Shown here: piece after piece, positions 11,520 to 25,000 of the stretch
How the letters are laid out: every line of letters begins with the position of its first letter
Position numbering within the stretch: position 1 is the stretch's first letter
Source: Sinohyriopsis cumingii
Taxonomy: Eukaryota; Mollusca; Bivalvia; Unionida; Unionidae
Assembly (NCBI GenBank): GCA_028554795.2
Contig: CM068826.1
Span: 105,934,602 to 105,998,601, forward strand
Length of the DNA: 64,000 bases
Direction: 5' to 3'
Notes under the pieces: generated by a model
Told to the model about the DNA's origin: nothing
Seen by the model: the letters and a program-made list of their open reading frames with translations, nothing else
Databases searched by the model: none
Translations under genes and position numbers: made by a program

Positions 11520-13080
11520 TGCCCTTTGAACATCCAAAAATGACCATCACAGAAGCCATAATACTTGTCACTGCTACCATTCCTAAAGGAATGGACACAT
11601 CACAATGTGGTTTTCCACCAATACTTCTTACAATGCCTCATTGATTCTAAGTGAAAATCGTATTACTCTTCCTTAATGGATGGTCATATCAACACAATGT
11701 TTTATATGCCATGTTGATTCTAGATAAAAATTGTGAAATACAAGATGGAAGTCATTGTAGTGATATCAGACAATCACTAAATAAATTCTATCATGTCTCA
11801 TTGGTTCTAAATAAAAATGATGCAAATGAAAAAACTGTACCATATGAAAAATATTTTTACTGCTACTCCTGAATGGATGGTAGTATTGACATGGGATTTA
11901 CACTAAAATACCTCTTACAACCTCGAATTGGGATATAATGAAAAGATGCCCCTTATTTTCGAATCAATGGCATCTTCAAGAACTTGGTATTGCTAATCTT
12001 CTAGAACCAATGGCCATATTGACATAGTTTTTTTTTATGAACACACATAAAATGATACTGTCCTAACTAAAAATGTCGAAGCTCTTATGTCCAATTTGGC
12101 AGTAATGGCGTCATCATGGAGTTATTACTATAAGAGTTCATGCTGCACCTTATTGGTTACAACTAAAAATGGTATCGATATTTTATATGGTCTCCATGCC
12201 ATGACAGTCATCTTGAAAATTTGGTATCACCGCTCCCCCTGAACTGATGGTTATATCAACATAGACTTTACACTAATAGACCTGATATGATCTCTACTTA
12301 GTATGGAATGAAAACGGTACCGCTCAGATATCCAATATGGTCAACATTGTGGCCAGCTTCAATTTTTTAAAATTGATCCTCCTCCTAAATGGATGGCAAC
12401 ATCGACATAGGATTTTCACGAAACATCTTTTTCAAAATAGATGGTTATTGTAACAGTATTTTGATCAACAGACTTTTAATCACGTCTGGTTCATCCTAAA
12501 TAAACATGATTCCATCTCTTATATGATGTACCTGGATTGACGGTCTTCTTCTGATGATCATCTAGGCATGGAGACTTCTTTTGATGTCGAGTTGATCACA
12601 AATTCAAATGGTACTGATCAAACTCGTAACATGATGGCCATTGCAATGATTTTAAAAAAACATTGTTACCACTAGTCAACTCAAGTCATACTGGCATGTG
12701 ATTTTCACTAAAGCACTTCTGTCTATATCTAGCTGTACCTAAATGATACCGCTACTTATCAACATTTTGTTTAAAATGCTTCTTTCTTGCAATATATATT
12801 TCTTCCCGTGTTTAAATGATACAGATACAACTTTCAAAATGTCTGCCATTATATTTATAGTACTACTCAATCAAACTGACACTAAAATACTATAACAATA
12901 TGTACTTAGTTATGAATGAAAATTGTGCATGTCTGACCTCGAATATGGTACAACAGCCATCACAAAAATCTTAATTATGATCACTGACTACTTTTTCAAG
13001 TATTTTGGCACCAACACTGGATTTTCACCAAGATACTTTTGTAATATTTAACTGCTTCTGGTTGAAAATAACACAGATTA
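11520..13080. repeat. Strongly diverged long-period repeat
   Basis: The same series of motifs recurs at uneven 150-370-bp spacing: a 'taccactcctaaatgg' theme, then 'ATGGTNATATCAACATAG', 'TTTACACTAAAATACC' and 'AATGAAAATGGTACC'. The 'ATGG...ATCAACA' element is at about 11678, 11875, 12247 and 12390. Divergence is high and no unit is intact, so this is an old tandem or clustered repeat, not an active array. Confidence 0.45.
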
Positions 13081-13405
13081 GACCACCAACATTTTTGTGA
13101 TTGAGTTTCAAACCATGACTTATTTGACATTGGGGTCAGGTTAAAGGTCATTGCTTGCATTTTTGTACTTCATTGAGATGAAAGCATAGTGACTTCTACA
13201 TAACTTATACACATGTGAATTCTGACTAGACTTTGTATTAATTGCATTTTATTTAAGAAGTTTATAGCATTCTGACATTGATTTTAATGTCAAAGGTCTT
13301 GGCTAAGTTTCTAATTTTGCTGTAAGTTTGATAACCCAAAATAAGAATAAATGCTCTTTATCATTTAACCCAGTGTATTGATTTTCTATACATTCTATCA
13401 GGTTT

Positions 13406-13523
13406 GGAGTCTACGAGTGGCCGAGTGGTCTAAAGCGCTCACTGTTGCAGATCACTACCGTCTCTCCCCTGTCTGCGTGGGTTTGAGACTCAGATTCAGC
13501 CAATGTGGATATGTGAGAAAGCT
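13406..13523 (+). mobile_element. tRNA-derived SINE, family B, 3'-truncated
   Basis: The head GAGTGGCCGAGTGGTCTAAA resembles a Ser/Leu-type tRNA with box A, followed by GGGTTTGAGACTC in the box B position. The next bases, AGCCAATGTGGATATGTGAG, match the same part of the fuller copy at 16.75-17.0 kb (reverse). The rest of the body is absent here. Confidence 0.65.
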
Positions 13524-13793
13524 TAACTCAAGAAGAAAATAGTTTTAGTACCAAATCTGGTATGTTGGAATTTCTATCATCAATGCTTTCAATGTGCATC
13601 AGTTAAAAAGAAGATAAGGATTTATCTTGGATTCTTGTGAATTCATTTCCATTCAAGGGATTGTTTTAAAAAAAAAGGAAAATGTTGAAAATAAAAACTA
13701 AACTTGACTGTGATATTATTTCGATTAAAAAAATATTTCAGAGTTCACCTTAAACTTTCCTATCATTCTGTGCTTAAGTATTGAAAAAAAAAA

Positions 13794-13915
13794 AACTAAA
13801 AGGGGTTTCTGTAACAAACTAAAAGTGGTTTCTGTAACAAATTAAAAGGGGTTTCTGTAACAAACTAAAAGGGGTTCATGTAATAAACTAAAAGGAGTTT
13901 CTGTAACAAACCAAA
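13794..13915. repeat. 24-bp tandem repeat, about 5 copies
   Basis: Unit AACTAAAAGGGGTTTCTGTA plus ACAA, with single-base differences between copies. Confidence 0.9.
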
Positions 13916-14276
13916 TAGGATCTATCTTATGTGAGAATTCAGTGGTAAACAGAAGCACATCTGTCAATATTGCTGTCAAGAACTGAATATCAAATTCAAT
14001 TCAGATTTTAACGAGACCCACGATTCAAAACAACATGAACCCTAAGACTAAAGTCTGCATATTAAGTGGAAATGAAATGAGGCATAACAGACAGCGCTTA
14101 GTTCAAATGCAAATGATGAACATCAGATAGCAAATTTTTTAACAGTGATTCACAAAACTTTTTACATTTTGAAAGACAGTGGTCGATGTCTCGATTTTAC
14201 TGTATTTGTTTTGTATGCCTCTTTTTTATACCAAAACTTACTTGGCACTGTATAGTCAGGATTGTGCTTATATGCT

Positions 14277-14880
14277 GTTAACTCATTAACCCCTGGCACC
14301 ACGTTTACGCATCAGGAGGTAGTAGCCTACTGCCGAGCTCTGTAGCATCAAGGTCATGTATGATACACTAAATTGGGTGGTACTATAGAAAGTTAAATGT
14401 AGCTTTACAATGGTACCAAATAATCTGGACATTCTAGTTGCACTATAAAATACAGAGGGAAAAACCTAAATCTTTTACCTGATTTTTTTCCACCCAAAAT
14501 TCGCTCGTGGTCAGAATCAGATTTTGTGTCCAGATTTTAGACTTTTGGGCCTCAGATCTAAAGCAGACCAATCTGAACTGCACATCAACTGGTGAATCTT
14601 TGCAAAAAGTAGGATAAGATGGGCATTTGGATAAAATAGTGGGTCCATTGAGCCAAAAAAAGAAAAGAAAAAAAGAACTCCAACTTTTACACTTCTGCTC
14701 ATGCACGATCAAAATAGCCGATGAAAAATAATGTTTCTAACACAACTAGGATTAGGTTAACGGGAAATCTCTTGGAAGTTGATGTATTAGGAGGTATTCA
14801 GAAACAGCCCCCAAAATGTGTTTCCTACTCGCATTTCTGATGAAAACAACAAAAACCTCCAGGGGTCATCGAGTTAAACC
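14277..14880. mobile_element. Non-autonomous element with about 20-bp TIRs
   Basis: Left end TTAACTCATTAACCCCTGG; reverse complement of the right end TTTAACTCGATGACCCCTGG. The ends match over about 20 bp with few differences, about 600 bp apart. No transposase frame is seen inside; the 89-codon minus frame at 14443-14712 is Phe/Ser-rich and not recognised. The flank at 14235-14270 (ACTTACTTGGCACTG, GGATTGTGCTTATATG) is similar to 52485-52510, so this is part of a dispersed family. TTAA-type or other superfamily cannot be decided. Confidence 0.5.
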
Positions 14881-15123
14881 CTACACTGACTTGACCTCAC
14901 CAATGATGTGTGTTTGATTAATACTAGTACATGTTACTGCACGATGATGGTAAGGCTGAATGTAATGCATTAAGTTTTAAAATAAGCTCATATGTTATTT
15001 GCATTGTGCATAAGATGCATTACACACCTAAACTCCTATGGAGCAACCAAACACGTTTTCAAGATGCTAGCTTTTGGGTTTAGAAAATATTGGAATAAAA
15101 ACTGGTACAAATCTACAAGACTA

Positions 15124-16257
15124 CAGTCAAACCTGGTTATTTCAATTACATTGGGGGTGTCCAAAAAATCATCGACATAACTCGGTCCCAAGATACCAGG
15201 GTTTAGTTCTACTTCAGAATAATGATCTAGCATTTGATGTACAAAAATTTAGTTTTGATGTTAAAAACAAATGGCATTTCTAATGGGCAATAAACATGTT
15301 GCAGAAACAAGAAGACTGGAGGTCTTTTAAATAAGATTCAGTAACAAGACACAAATTTTTACAACACTGAAGTTACTGAAACAATGTCAGTGGATTAAAG
15401 TTGTTTTCCCTATAAATAGTCTTTCCCCTTTGACAGTCTCAGCAAGACAATAGTTTTCTCATGCTGACCAAAATCTAGGCCAATTTAAGTACATGTACAT
15501 GTAGGAATGTACTTTTTTTAAAAGTATTTTCCTCTGTTAGTCTTGACAAAACATGACTGGCCAACCTTGTGTGTGAAAATCGATTGCTTTTTCCATTAAT
15601 TAAGTATCGATTAAGTTGGTGGCTGACAGTGATGACTATTAAATGTAGTTTGTTCCACACAACATCATGAATTTTATCCTATCTGAAACTGTACAAATTT
15701 TTATGTCAGCATCATTAAATGTAGTTAAAAGTACCTAATTTGTTTCAAATATATCTTGTGAAATGAATACTGTGATGTGACTTGTGATGCTGTGCATTAT
15801 GAATGCAGCTCCTGCAAAAATCAGAAATGTATTCATTTCATTTTCTTACACTTAAGTATTGTTTTACATTACAACATAATTTTCTCCACTCTATGAACGT
15901 GATAAAAATTGATGAGACTGGTTGATTAGTATTATATTGGTAAAATTTGATCTTGTACTGACTTATTCTATCCTTGCCGTTATGAGTTACTGATAGTAGC
16001 AGAAATGCTGGGTCATTTCTAGCAAAATTTCTCCAAGATGGACTTTAAAAGTTGTACTTTGTTGAATTAACTAGGTCCACATGCTCCTTCGGACCAAAAC
16101 TTATGCCTGACATAACACAGTCATTGACTTAACAGGGGTCGAGACAAGTGGGGAAAAATTGGCATGACAAAGAAGGATTGTTTTTGGTACAAAACCAAAA
16201 TGCTCGACATACATTGGTTCTCAAGATAACCAAGGTTGAGATAAATGGGTTTTACTG
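15124..16257. mobile_element. Tc1/mariner-like (pogo/Tigger-type) non-autonomous element
   Basis: The left end CAGTCAAACCTGGTTATTTC and the reverse complement of the right end CAGTAAAACCCATTTATCTC are the typical CAGT...AACC...TTAT ends of pogo/Tigger-type elements, and TA flanks both sides (15122-15123 and 16258-16259). Secondary pieces of the same end (CGACATAACTCGGTCCCAAG, 15173 on; TCTCAAGATAACCAAGG, 16220 on) lie further in. The 1.1-kb interior has no DDE-transposase frame, so it is an internally deleted or decayed copy. Confidence 0.65.
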
Positions 16258-16745
16258 TATATTTACAAACTAGTTTCCTCTACATGACCTTTCGACTTGC
16301 ACTTTGTTAGTTGAACAGAACAGCTTTTAAGCTTAGATATGCAACAGTTTATTTATTTAGAATGTATATCAAGTAGTAGAATTTCATCGTGTTTAGATGA
16401 CGTATGTCTAGCACTACAGAAACAAGCTGTAATAAGATGACAACACATCAGGTAAAATATGAACAGTATGGCATTATTGCGATGGATGATTTCATAATTG
16501 CTACCAAGAAAATATGGGATCAGAATGAAATCATCTTTTAACCAAGTCAATGTAAACAAAATATGTAAAAAATACATTATACTTAAATCAAATAAATCAA
16601 CAACAAAATTTAAAATAATGTTTTTCTGAATTAACATTTCTGGACAGATTTAAGTGGTGGTTTCATTCAACAGTAATCATTATCCTGTTGTTTTTGTTTA
16701 CAATGGAATTGTCCTGGCAGCATCATAATTGCTATATCTGATATG

Positions 16746-16996
16746 TTGTCATTGTTATGGGGTTTAACACCATTTTTCAGCACAAGATAGGTTATACATG
16801 GCAGCCAATATAAGTGGTAGAGGAAGAACCCAGGAAAACCCTGAGAAGAATCACTGACCCATGGGAAGCTACCAGCAAGCTTACTAATGTACCCACATTG
16901 GCTGAGCCCCAGATTCAAACCCATTCAGACAGAGGTGAGATGGCAGTTATCCATAACAGAAAGTGCTTCAGACCACTTGGCCACTCGGAGCCCCAT
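16746..16996 (-). mobile_element. tRNA-derived SINE, family B, fuller copy
   Basis: Read in reverse, a Ser/Leu-type tRNA-like head (GGGGCTCCGAGTGGCCAAGT, then GGGTTTGAATC as box B) is followed by about 170 bp of body and a tail GGTGTTAAACCCCATAACA. The head and first body bases match 13406-13523. No clear target-site duplication was found. Confidence 0.75.
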
Positions 16997-16999
16997 TCT

Positions 17000-18340
17000 G
17001 ATAAATAATATTTACACTGTCATTGAGCACACACACAAAACAGTGATAATGTCAATAATTGCAATTTCACCTGTGTAATAAAAACTGTGTTTTACAAAGT
17101 TTTAATGAAAGATGCTAGAAGACAACAATTCCACTTTATATTATGCAATTGTATATTCATAATATATATATTCCAGACAAAGGGTATAAGAATATTAGTC
17201 ACACTTTTTAAAAAACATGTATATAACACAAGAAAGTATTAAACTTAATAAGGTTTTCAAAACAACATTACCTTTCTTTAAATTACTTGAATATGAAAAT
17301 TGAAACAATATCAGCATATAAATATATACAAGTTCCAAATTATTGTATATTCCTTAATTAATGCCCCCACTCTCATTAATGCATGCCTCATCTTTTTTAA
17401 GAACAGACAAATTAAAAGATGCACTGTAAGACCTGTGCTTTTCATAACCATCTGCTTCAGATCCATGATTATAATAAAATGCTGTAACAGCAGACACAGT
17501 TGATCACACTGTTACCATGTATATATATCAATGTATAAATATTAAAGTCACAGGCACACATGTAGTGTTAAACTTGACACAATAGTTGGGTGGCAAGTTC
17601 AAAGACTTACCATTCCTACCAGCTGCTGAGTGGGAAAATGTGTTTATTGATCATTTAAACTGTGCTGATATTTACAATGACTAAACTGAGTGGCAGAAAG
17701 ATATCAGATGTACATAAAGTCATTATAAGAGTACAACAAAAAAACAACTTAAGCTTTTCTTATTGTGCTCTAATAAATGCCCCCCCCCCCCTTTGAACAT
17801 GTAACATCCCCAAGGGTATTAATTAGGAAATATATAGCAAATAACAATCTTTTCAAATGCAATGGCTCATTCTGAAATCAATTAAGGAAAAATTATAAAG
17901 GAAACAAACATAATGAAGCATGTTGTGCCAAGCACTTTTGAGATCTATTGATCCCTTCCTCAATTCAAAAAGCAGAAGCAAATAACAATTACAAACACAA
18001 AAATGTATTAAAAAAATACCTATTTACATGCTCTTAGAGTTATACTGCAACAAATATAAAAAATATAACCCTGATATATCGTAAAAAAAGCATAAAATTG
18101 TAAGCTTTGATTAGGGCTGTTCCATTTAAACATACACTGTACACAGGGAATGTAGTTTTTAAAAAATGTATGCCAGGGTACTTTGATATCATATCTGTTC
18201 ATATTAAAATCAAAAGAAAATTCTAAATTGCATCTATGGGTGAGTACCCAAAATTAAAAGAGCCTTCCCTGGGTCCCTGACCAGCGTAGTCAGTGATGTT
18301 AAGTGATTTTTCAATGGTGAGTAAGAGTAATTACCATAAA
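17000..18340. other. AT-rich flank downstream of the caspase gene
   Basis: No exon is recognised. A possible minus-strand poly(A) signal AATAAA lies at 17643-17648, about 1.2 kb past the caspase stop codon; it has no other support. A C13-like run sits near 17780. Confidence 0.4.
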
Positions 18341-18341
18341 T

Positions 18342-18548
18342 ACATGCTTATAAGTTAGTCAAACTGCAAACAATAAAGATCATGATCTGCCATAGCTTAA
18401 TGTGCCTGCAGATCTGGGTCTCCGTTGTTTGTTCTACTGATTACTCCTAACAAACTGCACAGATCTAGATGTGCCAGTGCATTATGCAATGGCAGATTTG
18501 GGCCTGTGCAGTCTGCAGTAGGAATCATCTTATAAGCGAGTATATCAG
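18342..18548. mobile_element. Palindromic MITE, copy 1
   Basis: About 207 bp, related to 47816-48031 and 50784-50993. Ends are ACATGCTTATAAGTTAGTC and the reverse complement of ATCTTATAAGCGAGTATATC. The inside carries the family's inverted motifs (GCAGATCTGGGTCT and its partner AGATTTGGGCCTGTGCAG). No coding capacity. It lies just past the caspase stop codon, probably in the 3' UTR or flank. Confidence 0.7.
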
Positions 18549-18851
18549 TGATTAAGGTTTATATGTTTGATTCAAATGAGCTGACACCTTTCATTAAGCA
18601 CCTCTGGACAAAATAGATTTCCCTGTTGTATAACAGCTGACAATACAAACTGATGTAAAAGTGTAAATTACACTCTACTATGCTCAGTGGGGGTAACATA
18701 GTTCTTACACTAAAAAGATACTGTACCATTCATATTTTGAGCTAAGTCATCTCTCACCCCATGCCCTTCAAACACACTCACTAATCCATCAAAATTCATG
18801 TATTAGAAAAATACAATCACAGAAAATAGTTAAATCTTGATTTTGTAATTA

Positions 18852-19084
18852 TTACTTTGGTGTGAAGCGAATTTCTTTTGTGAGCATCGATGTGAACATC
18901 GGTATCTGCTTCATCTCATTAATACTTGGATTTTTTGTTGCAGATTTGAAATCAAATGCCACCTTTTTGTTGACACGAGTAAGGATTGTCAGAAGATCAC
19001 ATTTTTTCCAGCTTTTCTGCAACACTTCTGTCAGAGCTTGGATGAACCACGAACCATTTTTGCAGTTTCTCCAGCAATAATAAC
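18852..19084 (-). CDS. Caspase exon: p10 C-terminal part, stop
   Basis: 233-bp last exon, acceptor TTTCTGCTTTTAAAG. Its first two bases complete Gly, giving SSIPGYYCWRN across the junction. It codes for NGSWFIQALTEVL, LTILTRVNKKVAFDF and KQIPMFTSMLTKEI, the p10 core, and ends with TAA at 18852-18854. Confidence 0.95.
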
Positions 19085-22000
19085 CTTTAAAAGCAGAAAA
19101 TGAATATATAAAAGAATAAAACTGAAAAGTGTACAATTAAATACAGCTTGTTGATGAAGTCTGTTCATATGAGAAATTAACATGGAACATTTCTTGACCA
19201 CATAAGTACAAACAACAATTATAAGATCGTCACCATACTTACTGTGGTGTAGCAACTGCCCAAGCAACCTCTGCAACTTCAGGGGAGCCAGTAGTCTGAA
19301 TGCGGGCCCAAGATTCCCATCAACAACTTTTTTATTGTAAGGAGGCCCCGTAATTAAGTTTTGTTGGGCAGGTCCAGAATAATTTCTTAGAATTTCTTGC
19401 TATGCAACTGCATATGTTAAACATTTTGTTTACAACTGCAATTACTGTAGAAGTATTCAGAAGACAAAGAAAAAAATTTTGAGCACTAAAACATCAAATA
19501 AAGTTTAAAACTAAATTCCCATCAACAACTTTTTTATTGTGCTGGAGCCCCATAGTTACATTTTGTTGGGCAGGTCCAGAATAATTTCTTGCTATGTGAC
19601 TGCATATTTTTACAATGTTATTTACAACTGCAGTTGTTTGTAGCAGTGTTCACAAGACAATGAATCATTTTTTTTTGAGAACTAAAACACCAGATGAAGT
19701 TTAAAACTAAATTTTGTATGATTTTTCAGATCAAATAAAAGCTTTTGAAAATATTCTGTATATGTACTGATACATTAGAACCTAAAATCTGTGATTCTGT
19801 TTTTAACCAGTTTCTTGTTTAGAAGCCAACATTTTTTGTAAAATGTTTCTTCAGTTATAAGGAAGTATGATTGCAAAGGTGGAAGTCAGGTTAGAGTGGT
19901 CTCCCCTTGGAATGAGAGGGTTAATGCCTAATTCCATCAATCGACAGTAACTACTAGGGTGGATGTGCACACTCCTGTCTTACAGGGAAGCACAGTGAAA
20001 ATAATTCAAAATCGAACCCTTGGTAAACCGGAATCCCCCTAGATCAAAATCTAGTGGGGTTGGGTGGATGGGTCCTAAAGTTTACCGTCTTAAATATATT
20101 TTCTTTTCCAGCAAACAGAAGCACTCTTCTCCAAAAGCAAAACAAATTTTGATTCCAAATTTAAATTTTACATAAAAGAACCTATAAAACTGAAACTTGT
20201 GTCAAACTTGGAAATGCATTTTTTTCTATTAAATTCCTGACACACACTGGACCAGATTATTTATGGTTAGCAAATACTGTAGTAGACTTATTAGTGAGAA
20301 AATGTTCCAATGTCACTTGCTGACTAGCCATTAAAAAAATATTATTTTTATCTGCATATTATCTAATTGTGATTTCCTTGGTACAAATGATCCATAAATT
20401 GTATTCTGCTTCTTTTTTTCTCTTTTTAAAAAACATAAATAACCTTTATTAACTAGTCATGCAGCCTTCTTTTTGATGCTTTGCCAATAGAGACTTACAA
20501 AACAGTATTCTGAAAATCAGTCACTCAACTGATATTCAAAGGAGAAAAATCACATACATGTATCAAACTAGCCATTACTGTCATTTGCCTTCACTTGCAG
20601 GTCCTGATAGAGTGATCAGCTAATTGTTGTACATGTAGGGCTGAACTGTCCATACAGGATAAAGTTAGTTTCATAAAAAGAGTACGAATCTATGTGAAAA
20701 CATGTTTAAAAAATTAGAAGAATTTGGTATAAGAGCATTATAAATTATATGGAGTATTTAAACATGGATTTAAATAAAGTTATAACAGCATACTGTTCCT
20801 CAAATGGTTCTTTAGATGAGGAGTATACCAGTATTTATGTGTGTAACAACTGTATTCATTCACATGAATGAATGTGACTTTCAGAAGGACTGTAAGTTGT
20901 TCAGCTAATCTTTCAATAAATGTTATAAAATGTTATGTAGATCTAATTTACATTATTTGTAAGTTTCTTTTATTATTTTTTTAAATTTCAATACATACTA
21001 TTGTAATGTAACATTGTATGCTGGACTTGACCTTGTCCTAAATTGAGTTCATTTCTCTTTGACCCAAACTGATTTTTTAAAATTTTATTGTGTGTAAACA
21101 ATTGATATATAGCTAAATTTTTCTCTGTGTGTATGGGATTAAAATCAGCATTATTATTAATAGAAGTAAATATGTTTATTTGGGTCAAGGTCTAGGAATT
21201 TTCTAAGTGAATTTTACATAATCCAGGTTATGGTTTGTATTTTGTAAACATCACAATCATACTAGAAGGTTATTTTAAATTAGGTAATTTTTTTAATATA
21301 GAAAATGCTAATTGTGACCTGAGGTCAAACAGAGAACTATATCATCCTGTAACTGAGAGAATGTTTCAGTTGTGCTTTAAAACCTAGCACTTTTAAGTGG
21401 TATTATATGTTGTGTCCAGTTATTCATTTTTGGGCTGAAAAATTAATTCTTCAAATTACTGAAGTCAAGTGATTATTTTCTCTCAAAATACAAAAGTGCT
21501 ATGATGAAATTCTTGGATAAAGACATTCACTGGAATTTATAGTGAGTTTAAATCTGGAATTATATTACTGCAATTCAACAAAAGACTGTTGGCACTTCAA
21601 CACTCTACAAGCTACCACAGCCACATCATCGCCATCATTACTTGGATTTATTCTGGACTGTACTGAATTTTATTCAGGATTTTAAATTATCAAGACTTTT
21701 GTCAGTAATTCTTGGATTATTTTGGGATTTAATTCACATTTCCATAAGTTCTTTTTTCTCATTTTCACTTTGTTATCTAGGGAAATAAATTTTTTGTTGA
21801 ATTTTACAGCTTCCTGCCTTTCATTTTTTTCTGTTACCTATTTTAAGAGCATAGACTCATAACAAAAGAAACAGTTTTCTTAATTGTGTGTACATACACA
21901 CACACAGATGTTCTATCATTACATTCTCTCTTTCTCTCTCAAATTACATAATCACTTATAAAAATATTTTCTTTTATTCTACAAAACCCTCAGTAAACCA

Positions 22001-25000
22001 AAAACCTCTCAAAACTGAAAATTAAATTTGGTCCCAAAGGTTTCAGTTTTGATGCTTTTCACTGTAAATGTTAAGAGGACATGGGAGGGTGTGCCTGTAT
22101 TCTGATCAGTGAAATATCTTTTTCTTCAAATACATTACCTGATCATAATTTCCTAGAAAAGTAGCTAATAGGGGAAGTGATTTACATCATGACACCCCTT
22201 TACTCTTGAGGTGGCTCAGCCTATGGTCTCCTAATGGAGTTTCATCTGAGGTACGGGCTACGATTACTATGCATGTAAGCAGTTAAGAGATCAGAGAAAT
22301 CAAGCGGAAGTTGAGTGGCCGACATCATAAGGAGTTGCTAAGCAACCTTGGACATTGGTAGTGTGTTGTGACACTAATGTAGATTCCAACAAGTAATACT
22401 AAGCCCATTAGGATGAAAAGACTTTGATGGAAGTTTTGAATGTCATGCATGACCTCTATCCCACAGACTGGATGATGTCAGTTAGGGATGAATTGCACTA
22501 GAGTGCTATGCTAGTGGCAAGTTTCCTAAACTCATGAACATACATGAGTAATAAAACATATTCAGAATGACAGGACCAATGTGAGATATATTGTTTCTTC
22601 CTTTCTTTGAAAGGCAACAAGTGAAATCTGACTCTTCTGATCTGCTCATCTCACTTTGAACCACTTCAGAGCTTCTCTTGAGCCCTGATAATGTCCTGTA
22701 GGTGCCTCTGGGATGATAGGTTCAAATAAGACATGTCAAGATAAAAGGCTGATCTCCATTAACAAGGGCTTGTTTTTGCCATGAATGTAGTGGCTGTTAT
22801 GAAAGAAATCAGACCATTGTGGCACATCTGTGGAGAGTTTTGGTCAACTAAAAAAAAGGCCTGTATCTTCACTAATTCTGCCTGCTGTAGCTAAAGTAAA
22901 GAAGCAGGTATTGTACTAGAGTTGAATCTGAAGGCTTTGAAATGTCTCAGGATGCATTAATTAACCATGTCATAACACATGGAAAATTCCATTTCTGACA
23001 AAGGGCCACAGTCTCTGGTCAAGGCAAGTTAAAAGTTCACAAGATGGGTGAGGAGGATCTTGTTCTGGTCCATATCCTCTATTCCATGATAGCAAAACAT
23101 GTGGTATCATCGAATAGTAGCCCTTAATCATGATGAAAGCTAACTTCTTTTCCTTGAAGAAGTTAGCCATTTGTTGTACTGATACTTGCAATCATTATTC
23201 CACAGTAGTAACTCACCAAACTTTACCAAAGTAATCTCCCTTGTTTCACAAAAAGTTGTACATTCAACTTTTTATGCATGCAATGTGCTGTGACAAAATG
23301 GTCTTACTATCATAGACCTTTATCCTGCAGACAAGTGGCACACACCATTTCAATAGAACCAAAACAGTGTGCCATCTGGGAATTTCCAAGTTAGTTTGTG
23401 GATGTCTTTGTGTGGGAAGCAAGTGCTGCCTATTATGCAGTTGTTGTTACAGTAAAAGTTCACAAGCCTTTCACCATTGTCATTGATGACTCCACAGCCA
23501 TGTTGCCCCATCACCTCCTCATTGTTTATATTGTCTGTTCCTACCTTGGCATTCATATCTCCCATTATCAAGTGCATGTCAAGTTGTGGGACTTTGGAAA
23601 CTGCTAGTTGTAGCTGTTCATTCCAGTCTTTGTTATCTTCCTTCTCAGCCTTATTTCTTGGGGCATAGATGGTGAGTTTGCAGTACTAGGAGTGGAATCT
23701 TGCTCTGATAAGTCTGCTGCTGACTGGTTCCCAATTTTTAGGTGTGTTTTTATACTAGTTTTGCTGCTGATAATGGCTACACCACTGGAATGGATGTCAT
23801 CCTTCTCTGAGTAAAGAATGCTTCAGTCATCATTTGTCATCTTGCATGCTGAACCTGTACATCTGGTCTCACCAACATGAAGTTGTACCTGTTCATCTTA
23901 TTGATGACATGAGCCATTTCTGATGTTTCAAACAAGGTGTGGACATTCTATGCACCAAGATGAATCATAGTTTTGGGTCCTAAAAATCTCCTGGTCGAAT
24001 CCCTGACTCTCTGGGATTGGTTTTCATCAGATGCTTCATGATACCTAATAGTTGGTTGGAGTTCTTTACTTGACCTCTTGTTGTTGTTGGAGTTAAAGTT
24101 GCTGTAGTTACTATAACGGTTTAGTTTCTAAGGGGTGGAGTTGTTGGCACCATGCCCAACCCCCAACTTAGAGGACCAAATTCTGAGTTTTATCAGATTC
24201 CTCCCCCAAAACCTGCCTGGCTTGGTTAAACCTGCCAGGGGTTGAAACCCCCAAAGTTATAGCTTTCAGAATCTTTGGGACACAAAAGTTTCCCCTCCAC
24301 TACAAGGTACCAGCAAACAGGGAGGTTTGTTCACATTTTTAGGAACCAACAAATCATTCAGCATGTTAGCAAACATCAGTATTGGATCCACTACATTTTC
24401 AAAATGATCAAGTGTTTAATTTGATTTGCAGAGGGACTGAAAAGTTACACCTTTATTTACTTTCCATCTCTGGCCTAACCAATAAAAAGTTCCACAAACT
24501 CCTTTATTTACTTTCCATCTTTGTGGTTTTGGTATAGCACGTCTTAAGTATGTTGGAAAGTGGTCACTACCACACAGGTGACTACAGAGGTCAAAACCAA
24601 CTTTCCATGAGAGATCAAGCAAAGGAGATAAATGACAGATGGTAAGATCTAAAGACAAATGGGATCCTCTGGCAGGACATGTATGTAAAAGGCAAAGATT
24701 GTTTTTTGGAACAAAGTCATCTATTTCTTTTGTAATCTTGGTGATTTCTTTGCAAACTGTATGTGGGTGTTAAAGTTACAAAGTAGAACAAAAGGTATTG
24801 GTAACTGATGTATAATTTGGTCAAGATCAGACTGATTAATTGGAGCAAGAGATACTGGGCATGGGATGAGAGTATAATAAATGGGCACACAAATGGCTAC
24901 AACCTGTAATGTAATACTGAGATTAATTTTGCTATGATAAGTTTTGCTATTTATGAAGAGAGACACACCACTAGTCTGTGCATCTTGATGAGTTGTTATC

